Below, piece after piece: positions 24,335 through 33,725 of a stretch of DNA of 64,000 nt. The stretch is taken from the NCBI RefSeq assembly GCF_002973595.1, contig NZ_PVEO01000007.1, positions 124,001 through 188,000 on the forward strand, in the 5' to 3' direction. The number at the start of each line of letters is the position of its first letter. Within the stretch, counting starts at the first letter, position 1. Origin of the DNA: Jejuia pallidilutea (lineage in GTDB: Bacteria > Bacteroidota > Bacteroidia > Flavobacteriales > Flavobacteriaceae). Position numbers and translations under genes: made by a program. Below the pieces are notes generated by a model, which saw nothing but the letters and a program-made list of their open reading frames with translations, did no database searches and was not told the DNA's origin.

Positions 24335-24901
24335 CTAAGCCTTTTTAATCTTTTTTAAAATATGTCTAGCCCTTGCTTTAAAAGCAGCGCTCTGTAAATG
24401 GAAATCGCGTTCTAAAATTAAAGCTAGTTCTGGGTGTATCCAATCGTACTCTTTTCCAAATAAGTATAAGGTGTTCATCGCATAAGCTTTAGGAGCTACT
24501 TTTTCATCGTTTATCATATAATCGAAACACGTTTCAATAATACGTTCCTTATAAATAGGTTTGAGTTCTTGTTTTACGTTATTCCTATCTTTTGAAGTGT
24601 ACGCGATAGTTAAAAGTTCGCAAATTTTAGCAACAGGTCTTACTGCGGAATCTAAATGGACCGAATTCATTTTTTCGGTAAATTCATCTAAATACGGAAG
24701 TATTAATGTTATGTTTTTACTGCACATAAATTCCAAAACCCAAGCAGCTCTAGGCGAAATTTTATCATTAACCATAAAGAGAATAGCCATCAATTTAGAA
24801 ATCAATTCAGGATTGTCTATTACTAAATTGGCATAATACAAGCGTTTTTCGCGCGAGTGGTTTACAAAATTTAATTCTTTATAAAGTTCTGCTGTAGTCA
24901 A
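24335..24901 (-). CDS. HEAT-like helical protein of unknown function
   Basis: This is a 188-residue all-helical, soluble protein. The repeated helix pairs (SPRAAWVLEFMCSK, LDSAVRPVAKICELL, APKAYAMNTLYLFGKEYDW, QSAAFKARARHILKKI) recall HEAT/armadillo repeats, which bind proteins or nucleic acids. It lies upstream of purB on the same strand, and homologues seem to travel with purB in flavobacteria. I remember some database entries that carry the purB name over to it. No catalytic motif is visible. Confidence 0.65.
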   Translation of the reverse strand: MTTAELYKELNFVNHSREKRLYYANLVIDNPELISKLMAILFMVNDKISPRAAWVLEFMCSKNITLILPYLDEFTEKMNSVHLDSAVRPVAKICELLTIAYTSKDRNNVKQELKPIYKERIIETCFDYMINDEKVAPKAYAMNTLYLFGKEYDWIHPELALILERDFHLQSAAFKARARHILKKIKKA

Positions 24902-24939
24902 AAAGGTTTTCTTATTTTTAAATTCTTAAAATTACTTGT

Positions 24940-25413
24940 ATGAAAATAGTAAAAAAAATAGGTTTAGCCCTTCTTGTTGTATTTGTAATTGCACAATTTT
25001 TTGGACCTGAAAAAAACTTAGGCGATATAGCTTCGGTTGCTGCCTTTGAAGCTGAGACTAATCCGCCAGAAGATGTAAAAGCTATTTTAGAAACAACATG
25101 CTACGACTGCCATAGCGATGTTACACGTTACCCATGGTACGATAAAATTACGCCAGTAAATTATTGGTTGGCAAGCCATATAAAAGATGGAAAAAAACAT
25201 TTTAATGTATCTAAATGGGAAGGCAATTCTATAAAACGTAAAGACCATAAGTTTGAAGAATTAATAGAAGAAGTTGAAGAAGGCGAAATGCCATTAAATT
25301 CTTATACTTGGACGCATGGTGATGCCAAATTAACCCAAGCGCAAATTGATGCTGTTGTAAATTGGGCAAAAAATGTACGTCTTAAATACGGTTTACAGCC
25401 TAAACCTGAATAG
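24940..25413 (+). CDS. Haem-binding domain protein (single CxxCH)
   Basis: This is a 157-residue exported protein with an N-terminal signal anchor (about 5-20; IGLALLVVFVIAQFF). One c-type haem site, CYDCHSD (about residue 50), is followed by RYPWYDKITPVNYWLASHI, the typical block of the small PF14376 haem-binding family. A conserved Met in GEMPLNSYTW may be the other axial ligand. It is likely a membrane-tethered periplasmic cytochrome; its electron partner is unknown. It diverges from the HEAT-like gene. Confidence 0.8.
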   Translation: MKIVKKIGLALLVVFVIAQFFGPEKNLGDIASVAAFEAETNPPEDVKAILETTCYDCHSDVTRYPWYDKITPVNYWLASHIKDGKKHFNVSKWEGNSIKRKDHKFEELIEEVEEGEMPLNSYTWTHGDAKLTQAQIDAVVNWAKNVRLKYGLQPKPE

Positions 25414-25512
25414 AATAAGCCTCAACCTATACTTCCCAAAGGGAAAGCGAACGTAAAAATGCTGTGATGCGTTAAATTCGTGAAATGCTTTAAAAAATGA
25501 TTGTACCGTTAC

Positions 25513-26760
25513 ATGCATGAATTCGTGGCAAACAAAAAACTTTTAGTTATAGGTTATGTGTGGCCAGAACCAAAAAGTTCTGCTGCTGGAAGTCGAATGT
25601 TGCAGCTAATTGATGTTTTTCTTTCTGAAAATTACGATGTTACTTTCGCTAGCCCTTGTGCAAAAACTGATAATGCTTTCCATTTAAACACAATTGGTGT
25701 TTCTCAACAAACTATTGCACTTAATAATTCGAGTTTTGATGCTTTTATAAAAACCTTAAATCCAAGTGTTGTGATATTTGATCGTTTTATGATGGAAGAG
25801 CAATTTGGGTGGCGCGTTGCAGAACAATGCCCAAAAGCGGTACGAATTTTAGACACTGAAGATTTACATTTTTTACGTAAAGGCAGACAACAGGCTTTTA
25901 AGGTTGGTAAATCTTTTAACAAAACCCATTTGTTTAGTGATATAGCAAAACGTGAAATTGCGAGTATTTATAGATGCGATTTAAGTTTGATAATTTCTAA
26001 AGCAGAAATGGAAATTTTAGCGAATACTTTTAAAGTAGATAAATCGTTATTATTGTATTTACCTTTTATGATTGATGACATATTGGAAATAGATTTTGCT
26101 AAGTTCCCAAAGTTTAAAGAGCGTAACCATTTTGTAACTATTGGTAATTTTCTACATGAGCCAAATTATAATGCAGTTTTATATTTAAAGGAAACCATTT
26201 GGCCTTTAATAAGAAAACAATTACCCAAAGCAGAATTGCATGTGTATGGAGCCTACGTTTCGGAAAAAGTAAACCAACTGCATAATGTAAAACAAGGTTT
26301 TTTAATAAAAGGGTTTGCTGATGATGTTAACGAAGTTATGCAAAAGGCAAAAGTATGTTTGGCACCTATTAGATTTGGCGCTGGACTAAAAGGTAAATTA
26401 GTCGATGCTATGCAAAATGGTACACCTGTAGTTACCACTTCAATTGGGGCTGAAGGAATGGAAGAATTAATTAAAACCTGTGGATGTATTGCTGATACGC
26501 CAGAGGATTTTACAGGAAAAGCAGTTAATATCTATAAGAATAAGTTGCTCTGGGACGAAAAGTCAGCAGGCACATTTCCTGTTTTAAATCAATTTTTTAA
26601 TAAAAATAAATACCGTAAGGTTTTGGTTGAAGCAATTCAGAACACGCTAAATCACCTCAACGAAAAAAGGCAAAACAATTTTGTTGGACAAATGCTGATG
26701 CATCATTCGCTTCAAAGTACAAAGTATTTGAGTAAGTGGATTGAAGAGAAAAATAGTTGA
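25513..26760 (+). CDS. Glycosyltransferase family 4-like protein
   Basis: This is a 415-residue cytosolic or membrane-associated GT-B-fold glycosyltransferase. The N-terminal Rossmann half starts LLVIGYVWPEPKSSAAGSRM. The C-terminal half carries FVTIGNFLHEPNYNAVLYLK, ADDVNEVMQKAKVCLAPIRF and the nucleotide-sugar block FGAGLKGKLVDAMQNGTPVVT. Such enzymes build surface polysaccharide or glycolipid. ATG 25513 is chosen; a TTG four codons upstream (25501) is possible. No other polysaccharide genes are nearby, so the acceptor is unknown. Confidence 0.85.
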   Translation: MHEFVANKKLLVIGYVWPEPKSSAAGSRMLQLIDVFLSENYDVTFASPCAKTDNAFHLNTIGVSQQTIALNNSSFDAFIKTLNPSVVIFDRFMMEEQFGWRVAEQCPKAVRILDTEDLHFLRKGRQQAFKVGKSFNKTHLFSDIAKREIASIYRCDLSLIISKAEMEILANTFKVDKSLLLYLPFMIDDILEIDFAKFPKFKERNHFVTIGNFLHEPNYNAVLYLKETIWPLIRKQLPKAELHVYGAYVSEKVNQLHNVKQGFLIKGFADDVNEVMQKAKVCLAPIRFGAGLKGKLVDAMQNGTPVVTTSIGAEGMEELIKTCGCIADTPEDFTGKAVNIYKNKLLWDEKSAGTFPVLNQFFNKNKYRKVLVEAIQNTLNHLNEKRQNNFVGQMLMHHSLQSTKYLSKWIEEKNS

Positions 26761-27129
26761 TTTACAATAAGTTTATTTATTTTTTAAAATTGGGTTATTA
26801 AAAATGTAAAGCATGCTTGTTGTTTTAGAAAACCAGTGAGTGATGTTTTTATGCTTTCTGGGGCATTTGCGACTCCATTTCAAAAGAGATAGTAATTACA
26901 TAAACAAAATGCTATATACAGGTAATGTAAAAGTAACTAATAGCGCTACCTTTTAAGGAAAGAGAACTAAGCAATTAGGTGTTATGTTAAATGAAGCTGT
27001 AATTATAGTTAAATAACTTCTAAAGTTAGTCATCTAACAAATAGGATAAATAGCTAATTTAATAAGTTGTTAGCGTATTTATCCTTAACTTTATTAACTG
27101 ATTACTTAACCTGTTATGTAGTGAATGCT
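26761..27129. other. AT-rich intergenic region before the T9SS adhesin gene
   Basis: No convincing promoter, RNA gene or repeat was recognised here. The open frame of the next gene reaches back to 27067, but that part encodes no signal peptide. Confidence 0.3.
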
Positions 27130-30100
27130 TTGAATAAGTTTTTAGTCATATTTCTTGTTTTTGGTGCCTTGGGAGGTTGGTCCCAAAATATACCTCCAAA
27201 CTTGGTTGCCACAGGCGATCAAAGTTATTGCCCAGGCACTCAAATAAATATCGTTACAAGTTTTACTATCATAGACCCCGATGATACGCAAATTGATGCA
27301 TTTTTTATTCAAATATCTACAGGATATACTTCGGGAGAAGATGTGTTATTGCTAACGGGCACGCATCCAAATATCACATCTAATTGGAATGTAACTCAAG
27401 GTAAGTTAAGCTTAAGAGGGGTTGGCGGCACACCAATGAATTATGTAGATTTGATAGCTGCTGTAAACGATGTGGTTTTTCAAGGTACTTTGAATACAAA
27501 TTCAGGTGAAAAATTATTTTCTTTCACTATAGGAAGTGCCAACTATTTACCTTCAACGGGGCATTATTATGAGTATGTTCCAGATTTAGGAATTACTTGG
27601 ACAAACGCAAGAGCAGCTGCCGATGCCAGAACATATTTTGGATTAAAGGGGTATTTGGCAACAATTACCTCGGTTGAAGAAGCACAGCTTTCTGGCGAGC
27701 AAGCAGCAGGAGCAGGTTGGATAGGAGGTAGCGACGAACAAACCGAGGGTGTTTGGAGATGGATGACTGGGCCAGAGGCTGGCACTGTTTTTTGGAATGG
27801 TTTGGCAAATGGTACAACACCTAATTTTGCTAATTGGAATACAGGTGAACCCAATCAGTTTGGTAATGAAGATTATGCACATATAACCGCTCCTGGCATT
27901 GGTATAAATGGATCATGGAACGATTTATCAAATACAGGAGATTCCAGTGGACCATATCAACCTAAAGGTTATATTGTAGAATATGGCGGCACACCTGGCG
28001 ACCCTGTAGTAGACATTTCTGCAAGCACAAGAATATATATATCAGAAATCACCAGTATAATTACTCCCGCTGCTATTTGTGGTTCAGGAAGTGTATTACT
28101 TCAGGCCACAGCCTCTAGTGGCGATGTGGCTTGGTTTGATAGCCCCACAGCTACAACACCTGTTTTTGTAGGAGATATGTTTAATACACCTGTGCTAAAT
28201 ACAACCACAACGTATTACGCTATGGCTTCGGTAAACGGTTGTTATACTGGCGAACGTTTACAAGTAACCGCCACGGTTAATACTATTCCTATTATAGAAA
28301 GTATTGCAGAAAGTACAATTTGTAGCAATAGTGCAGCTACCATAAGCGCTACAGCATCTATTGGTTCTATAAATTGGTATAATGTTCCCATTGGTGGCGT
28401 TCCTTTAGCAACAGGTTCATCTTTTACTACGCCTGTGTTAAATAATACAACTACTTATTTTGTAGAGGCCACAAATAACGGATGCGTAACTTCAGTAAGA
28501 ACACCCGTAACCGTAACAGTTATAAATACACCACCTCCAACTGGAAATGCGGTGCAAGAGTTTTGTGATGTAGATGAGCCTACATTGGCTGATATTGTGG
28601 TTGCCGGAACAAACATTACTTGGTACGATAGTAGTTTGGGAGGCAATGCTCTTGATATTTCTACACCATTGGTGAATAATACCACTTATTATGCTACGCA
28701 AACCATATCAGAATGTGAAAGTACTAACAGGCTATCAGTAGCAGTTTTAGTTTACGACACAGTCGCAATATTATTACCTAATGAAATAGCTCCGCTAGAA
28801 ACTTGCGATTCCATGGCAGATGGCGATAATACTAATGGAGTTTCAGAATTTGATTTAACATTGATGCAAACCACTTTATTAAACGGAAGTAATGCTGCTG
28901 ATTTTAATCTTATTTACTATAACGATCCTACAAGAACAAACTCTATAGCAACACCTGAGAGTTATCAAAACACAATACCTAACGCGCAAACTATTTATGT
29001 TAGACTAGAAAATATTTTAAATGTAAACTGTTATACCGATACAGAATTCACTATACGTGTAAATGCATTGCCTGAAGTTCAGTCATCTATAGTTTTTAAA
29101 AATTGCGATGAAGATGGAATTCCAGATGGATTTACAGAGTTTAACTTGAACGAATTAAATAACATTATTACTACTGAAAACTTAAGCGATGTTTCAATTA
29201 CTTACCATAGCACTCAAAACGACGCAGATTTGGGCATAAATTCATTACAGCCGCTACCGTATAATAATCGAGATGCTAGTGTAATTTACGGGCGAGTAAC
29301 AAATAATGTCACAGGATGTTTTAGTGTATCTACCATTACTTTAGAAGTATCTACTACGGCTTTGTCTCCTATGTTCGTTCAAGAAATAGAACTATGTGAT
29401 AATGATGCAGATCCAGATGGATTTTATGAATTTGACTTAACTACAGTTTCCAATAATTTTGTGAATCAGTTTCCCGCTGGTCAGAATTTAACAGTACATT
29501 ATTTTAAGAGTTTATCAGACGCACGTTTAGAAGAAAATGAAATTGTTAATACAACAAATTATATTAATGAAAACCCGTTTTCTGAAACACTTTACGTGCG
29601 GGTAGAAAGTGAAGATAATGGCGATTGTTTTGGTATAGGTCCAAATTTGGTACTAACGGTTCTCCCTCGACCAGAATTTGAGGTAGACCAATCTGAAACC
29701 TTTTGTTTAAATGGGGGTTCGGTTACTTTAAATACTTTTAACCCAAATGGGGCATATAGTTACGAATGGACCAATTCTAATAATATTACCATTAGTACTT
29801 CTGAGTTTGCAACTGTATCTGCTGAAGATATATATACTGTGGTAGCAACATCCAGTAAAGGGTGTAAATCTTTTCCTGTAAGTTTTGAAGTTAAGGCATC
29901 AGGGGTTTCTACTATTACTGAAGATGATATAACAATTGAGGATTTATCAGATAATAATACCATTACTATCGATGATTCTAATATTGGAATAGGTATTTAT
30001 GAATTTGCTTTAGATAACGAATTTGGCCCATTCCAAAGTACTCCAATATTCAGAAATGTATTTGCTGGAGCACACACGGTTTATGTAAGAGATATTAATG

Positions 30101-30408
30101 GCTGCGGTACAGTAGCTATTGATGTTTTTGTAATGGGCTTTCCCAAGTTTTTTACACCTAATGGCGATGGTATAAATGATACATGGAATGTTAAAGGTTT
30201 AAGTACAGATTATTCACAAAATTCAACCGTTTTTATCTATGATAGATATGGTAAGCTCATCAAACAATTTAAACCAAATTCTAAAGGGTGGAATGGTATT
30301 TTTAATGGACAATTACTAAGCGCTAACGATTATTGGTATGTTGTAAACCTTGTAGATGGCGAGGGGGATTTAAGAACTTTTAGAGGGCATTTTAGTTTAA
30401 TTCGGTAG
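27130..30408 (+). CDS. T9SS type B secreted C-type lectin/adhesin-like protein
   Basis: This is a large surface or secreted protein of about 1092 residues. The start is placed at the TTG at 27130, giving LNKFLVIFLVFGALGGWSQN as the signal peptide; a GTG at 27121 is an alternative. A cadherin-like repeat region is followed by a C-type lectin domain (about 140-290; YYEYVPDLGITWTNARAAAD, then GWIGGSDE and WNTGEPN, typical sugar/Ca-binding pieces). Several Ig-like/PKD-like repeats follow, with paired Cys and TYY motifs. The last 90 residues are a gliding-motility-type (type B) sorting domain (FFTPNGDGINDTW, YDRYGKLI, GWNG), which marks it for type IX secretion. Role inferred: binding of glycans. 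Confidence 0.85.
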   Translation: MNKFLVIFLVFGALGGWSQNIPPNLVATGDQSYCPGTQINIVTSFTIIDPDDTQIDAFFIQISTGYTSGEDVLLLTGTHPNITSNWNVTQGKLSLRGVGGTPMNYVDLIAAVNDVVFQGTLNTNSGEKLFSFTIGSANYLPSTGHYYEYVPDLGITWTNARAAADARTYFGLKGYLATITSVEEAQLSGEQAAGAGWIGGSDEQTEGVWRWMTGPEAGTVFWNGLANGTTPNFANWNTGEPNQFGNEDYAHITAPGIGINGSWNDLSNTGDSSGPYQPKGYIVEYGGTPGDPVVDISASTRIYISEITSIITPAAICGSGSVLLQATASSGDVAWFDSPTATTPVFVGDMFNTPVLNTTTTYYAMASVNGCYTGERLQVTATVNTIPIIESIAESTICSNSAATISATASIGSINWYNVPIGGVPLATGSSFTTPVLNNTTTYFVEATNNGCVTSVRTPVTVTVINTPPPTGNAVQEFCDVDEPTLADIVVAGTNITWYDSSLGGNALDISTPLVNNTTYYATQTISECESTNRLSVAVLVYDTVAILLPNEIAPLETCDSMADGDNTNGVSEFDLTLMQTTLLNGSNAADFNLIYYNDPTRTNSIATPESYQNTIPNAQTIYVRLENILNVNCYTDTEFTIRVNALPEVQSSIVFKNCDEDGIPDGFTEFNLNELNNIITTENLSDVSITYHSTQNDADLGINSLQPLPYNNRDASVIYGRVTNNVTGCFSVSTITLEVSTTALSPMFVQEIELCDNDADPDGFYEFDLTTVSNNFVNQFPAGQNLTVHYFKSLSDARLEENEIVNTTNYINENPFSETLYVRVESEDNGDCFGIGPNLVLTVLPRPEFEVDQSETFCLNGGSVTLNTFNPNGAYSYEWTNSNNITISTSEFATVSAEDIYTVVATSSKGCKSFPVSFEVKASGVSTITEDDITIEDLSDNNTITIDDSNIGIGIYEFALDNEFGPFQSTPIFRNVFAGAHTVYVRDINGCGTVAIDVFVMGFPKFFTPNGDGINDTWNVKGLSTDYSQNSTVFIYDRYGKLIKQFKPNSKGWNGIFNGQLLSANDYWYVVNLVDGEGDLRTFRGHFSLIR

Positions 30409-30410
30409 AC

Positions 30411-31088
30411 TTAAATTATTAATTTTTCAATTAGTTGTTTCATGCCAACAGTAGCGGTTTCAGCTATAACGGTTAAGTTTGCTTTACTTTCAATATTTGG
30501 CTTTGGGTCAATAAAATAAGTTGGAGTATTAGCAGGTGTATAATGCATAAGTCCAGCCGCAGGATATACTTGCATAGAAGTGCCAATAATTAACAAAATA
30601 TCTGCGGTTTCGCAAATTTCCATAGCTTTGGTTATCATAGGTACATCTTCACCAAACCAAACCACATGTGGTCGTAATTGATACCCTTTTTTACAAACAT
30701 CTCCTAAAACTAAGTCGGTTTTCCAATCTAAAATATCATTTGTGTCAAACGTACTTCGTACTTTTAATAATTCTCCGTGTAAATGTATCACATTAGTGCT
30801 TCCTGCACGTTCATGCAAATCGTCTATATTTTGGGTAACTACGGTAACTTTAAAGTGCTCTTCTAGTTTAGCTAAATCTTTATGGGCTTGGTTTGGCTCA
30901 ACCTCAAATAATTGCTTTCTACGTTGGTTGTAAAAATCTAAAACTAATTCTGGATTTTTAGCAAAACCCTCTGGTGTGGCAACTTCCATAACATCGTGTC
31001 CTTCCCATAGGCCATTGGCGTCCCTAAAGGTTTTAACTCCGCTTTCGGCACTCATGCCAGCGCCTGTAAGTACTACTATATGCTGCAT
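30411..31088 (-). CDS. cobB: Sirtuin-type NAD-dependent protein deacylase
   Basis: This is a 225-residue Sir2 enzyme that removes acyl groups from lysines with NAD. The NAD site is VLTGAGMSAESGVKTFRD, followed by TQNIDDLHERAG and the catalytic His in HLHGE. A YNQRR segment supplies the Tyr-x-x-Arg pair found in class III (SIRT5-like) sirtuins that prefer succinyl or malonyl groups. The zinc-ribbon region between HLHGE and RPHVVWFGE has only one Cys, so the usual four-Cys zinc site is missing. The start is set at 31088 (MQHIVVLTGAG), trimming five codons. It is convergent with the adhesin gene, two bases apart. Confidence 0.85.
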   Translation of the reverse strand: MQHIVVLTGAGMSAESGVKTFRDANGLWEGHDVMEVATPEGFAKNPELVLDFYNQRRKQLFEVEPNQAHKDLAKLEEHFKVTVVTQNIDDLHERAGSTNVIHLHGELLKVRSTFDTNDILDWKTDLVLGDVCKKGYQLRPHVVWFGEDVPMITKAMEICETADILLIIGTSMQVYPAAGLMHYTPANTPTYFIDPKPNIESKANLTVIAETATVGMKQLIEKLII

Positions 31089-31206
31089 TTTATTTTTTAA
31101 CAAAGTAATAAAATTATATTGTTTAATTAAAACTTAAGTAAATAGTATAAATGTATATGAACCAATAATTCATTCAAATAAGCAAAGCATGGCGTTTTGT
31201 GTGTTA

Positions 31207-31214
31207 TACATTTG
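31207..31214 (+). promoter_or_regulatory. -7 box of the CHRD gene
   Basis: TACATTTG matches TAnnTTTG, 23 bp before the ATG at 31238. It supports that start over the upstream GTG frame at 31199. Confidence 0.5.
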
Positions 31215-31237
31215 ATAAAATCTCAAATTTAAATAAC

Positions 31238-32056
31238 ATGAAAAAGACAATTTTAAGTATTCTATTATTACCTATTTTATTTTTATGCAGTTGCGATAAC
31301 GATGATGATGTAGTATTTATTGGAGCAACACAAACCATTCAGCTAAATTCGGTTGCAGATCCAAATATTTCGGGTACTGCAAAATTCATTGAAAACGAAG
31401 ATGGCTCAACTACAGTAGAGTTACAATTAACAGGAACCCCCTCTGGCGGTATGCACCCAGCACATATTCATTTTAATACAGCTGCTGAAGGTGGAGGTAT
31501 TGCTGTAACATTGGGTACTGTTAATGGTGATACAGGATTTAGTACAGCTACATTCTCTGAATTGGATAACGATACCAACGTTACCTTTGAAGATATGTTA
31601 GTTTTTGATGGTTACATTAACGTACATTTAAGCGATAGTGAACTTACTACAATTGTGGCGCAAGGTGATATTGGGCAAAATGTACTTACTGGAGCATCTA
31701 CAGTTTATAGTTTGAATGAATTAGACGTAACAGGCATTAGTGGAACTGCAACTTTTTACGAACGTGCTAATGGTGAAGCACTCGCAGTATTAGACATTGC
31801 AAACACCCCTGTTGATGGCATGCATCCAGCACACATACACATGGGTAGTGTGGCTACTGCACCTGGAGACATTCTATTTACATTTGATCCAGTAGATGGA
31901 AATACAGGTATGAGTATGACAAACGTATCTGAGTTAGACGACGAAACACCGTTTGGATATAGCGATGTGCTTACGGTTGATGGCTATATTAATGTGCACC
32001 TAAGTGCAGCAGACCTAGCCACTATTGTAGCGCAGGGCGATATAGGTATAAATTAA
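31238..32056 (+). CDS. Lipoprotein with two CHRD domains
   Basis: This is a 272-residue lipoprotein with signal MKKTILSILLLPILFLCSC and lipobox Cys at 17-19. Two CHRD units follow (about 30-145 and 155-270), both with the MHPAHIH block and the ending DGYINVHLS...TIVAQGDIG. The second unit is a clear internal duplicate of the first. CHRD domains occur in secreted bacterial proteins of unknown role; the His-rich loop could bind metal. It is a single gene with its own promoter and terminator. Confidence 0.8.
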   Translation: MKKTILSILLLPILFLCSCDNDDDVVFIGATQTIQLNSVADPNISGTAKFIENEDGSTTVELQLTGTPSGGMHPAHIHFNTAAEGGGIAVTLGTVNGDTGFSTATFSELDNDTNVTFEDMLVFDGYINVHLSDSELTTIVAQGDIGQNVLTGASTVYSLNELDVTGISGTATFYERANGEALAVLDIANTPVDGMHPAHIHMGSVATAPGDILFTFDPVDGNTGMSMTNVSELDDETPFGYSDVLTVDGYINVHLSAADLATIVAQGDIGIN

Positions 32057-32084
32057 TAAACACCTTTTTTTTGAAGAAAGATTT

Positions 32085-32120
32085 AATAAACCCAATAATT
32101 TTATTGGGTTTATTTATTTT
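32085..32120 (+). terminator. Terminator after the CHRD gene
   Basis: The stem TAAACCCAATAA / TTATTGGGTTTA has a 2-nt spacing and is followed by a T-rich tract that runs up to the trmH start. Confidence 0.7.
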
Positions 32121-32126
32121 TATAAA

Positions 32127-32786
32127 ATGATTGATAAACACCTTCTGGAACATTTAGAATGCTTCTTAACTAAAAGCCGACGAGACAAATTTGCAAAAGT
32201 TATAGCGCAACGTACCTCTCATTTTACCGTAGCTACTGAAGATGTATATCAATTACATAATACCAGTGCAGTTATTAGGAGTTGTGACGTTTTTGGCATA
32301 CAAGAAGTAAGTATTGTAGAAGAGCAAAACACAAAGCGTATAGATAGGGAAATAGCAATGGGCGCACAAAAATGGGTAGATTTAAATAGGTATCATTCAA
32401 TAAAATCCTGTATTGAAGATTTAAAACAGAAAGGCTATCAAATAGTAGCCACAACGCCCCATGGAAACAATTGCGATTTACAGGATTTTGATGTTAGTAA
32501 AAAATCTTGTTTTTTCTTTGGAAGAGAAACAGAAGGATTATCGGAAGAGGTTTTAAATGCAGCGGATTGTTATTTAAAAATCCCTATGGTAGGCTTTACG
32601 GAGAGTTTAAATATTTCGGTATCAGCGGCCATTATTTTACAGCATGTAACTAGTAAATTAAAACGAACAGCTATAGATTGGCAACTCTCGGAAGCAGAAC
32701 AATTAAAAAAGCGTTTGGAATGGTGCCAAAAAACCATTAAAAGTTACGATGAGATTGTGGAGCGATTTTACAACAATAAAGTTTAA
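32127..32786 (+). CDS. trmH: tRNA (guanosine-18-2'-O)-methyltransferase, TrmH/SpoU family
   Basis: This is a 219-residue SPOUT-fold enzyme that 2'-O-methylates G18 in the D-loop of tRNA using SAM. The knot motifs are visible: NTSAVIRSCDVFG (motif 1), FFFGRETEGLS (motif 2) and IPMVGFTESLNISVSAAIIL (motif 3, SAM-binding knot). The N-terminal (DKFAKVIAQRTSHFTV) and C-terminal helices (LKKRLEWCQKTIKSYDEIVE) match TrmH proper rather than rRNA RlmB. It lies only 6 bp after the preceding terminator, so its promoter may overlap that hairpin. Confidence 0.85.
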   Translation: MIDKHLLEHLECFLTKSRRDKFAKVIAQRTSHFTVATEDVYQLHNTSAVIRSCDVFGIQEVSIVEEQNTKRIDREIAMGAQKWVDLNRYHSIKSCIEDLKQKGYQIVATTPHGNNCDLQDFDVSKKSCFFFGRETEGLSEEVLNAADCYLKIPMVGFTESLNISVSAAIILQHVTSKLKRTAIDWQLSEAEQLKKRLEWCQKTIKSYDEIVERFYNNKV

Positions 32787-32803
32787 ACTTCTAGTGTAAT
32801 TTG

Positions 32804-33577
32804 CTAAATGCGGTCTTTACGCCTGTTGCTTAAAAGCTTGTACTCTTCGTAGCACTCGCTTATGGCATCTAGTATTTGTAAATCGTTTGCGGTTTGAATA
32901 AACCCTTTGGAGTAGTTGCATTGGCTTACAATTTCATCTAAGTCTACACGATCTACTTTTAATAGGGCAGTAAGCATTTCACGATCAAAACGCGATGCTA
33001 GGAGATTTCTAATTTCATCATCCTTTTTCATTTGTTTTAACTTACGCAATTCATTAGGCTTTTTACCAAACATTCGGTGTAAAAAGTCGGCAGGATTAAA
33101 AATAGAGCCAATAACTTTGGTTAGACCAGATGTTTTTCCAGCTTCATAGCCTTTAGATAAACCCGCAATTTGGTAGCGGTAATTGTCGTTAATTTGCGGT
33201 ACTTGTTTAATGTCTACTTCTAAATACCCCGTAAGTTTCAACTGGTTTACAACAACTTCTTCAAGCGCTAGCGCTAGTTCGGTCAATTCAATTTTAGAAC
33301 TACCAAATTTTAACCAGTCGTTTGTAACCCTAACTTTTATAGATTTAAAACCAATGTACGAGAAGTGTAGGGTATCGTTAACTTTAGCAGTAATAGCAAA
33401 CTCACCTTTGCTATTGGTGGTGGTACCTTTTACTTGGTTTAAGTTAACAATGTTAACGCTTTCCAAAGGTTTATCATCAGCAGCATTTACAACCGTACCA
33501 ATAGCCTTAGTAACATCTTGCCCCATAGCAAAAGATGCGGCAAAAAGAAAAAATACGATGCTAAAAAAGCGTTTCAT
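32804..33577 (-). CDS. Exported protein with carboxypeptidase-regulatory-like domain
   Basis: This is a 257-residue protein with a signal peptide (MKRFFSIVFFLFAASFAMGQ). A carboxypeptidase regulatory-like beta-sandwich (about 22-92; IGTVVNAADDKPLESVNIVN, STNSKGEF-like TNSKGEFAI, LHFSYIGFKS) resembles the N-terminal plug extension of SusC-type proteins. The remainder is helical and of unknown function. It is probably periplasmic or outer-membrane associated. It is a single minus-strand gene between trmH and the DEAD-box helicase. Confidence 0.75.
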   Translation of the reverse strand: MKRFFSIVFFLFAASFAMGQDVTKAIGTVVNAADDKPLESVNIVNLNQVKGTTTNSKGEFAITAKVNDTLHFSYIGFKSIKVRVTNDWLKFGSSKIELTELALALEEVVVNQLKLTGYLEVDIKQVPQINDNYRYQIAGLSKGYEAGKTSGLTKVIGSIFNPADFLHRMFGKKPNELRKLKQMKKDDEIRNLLASRFDREMLTALLKVDRVDLDEIVSQCNYSKGFIQTANDLQILDAISECYEEYKLLSNRRKDRI

Positions 33578-33725
33578 GACTACGTTTGTAATAATTATTA
33601 GTTGATAAAAATACTAAACAAAACCATAACATGTTGTGGTTCCTGTTTTAATTTGACTTAAAATTAACAAAAAGCATACCTAAATTAATAGATAAAATGC
33701 CTTTTGTTAAATAAGTTCCTTAAAA

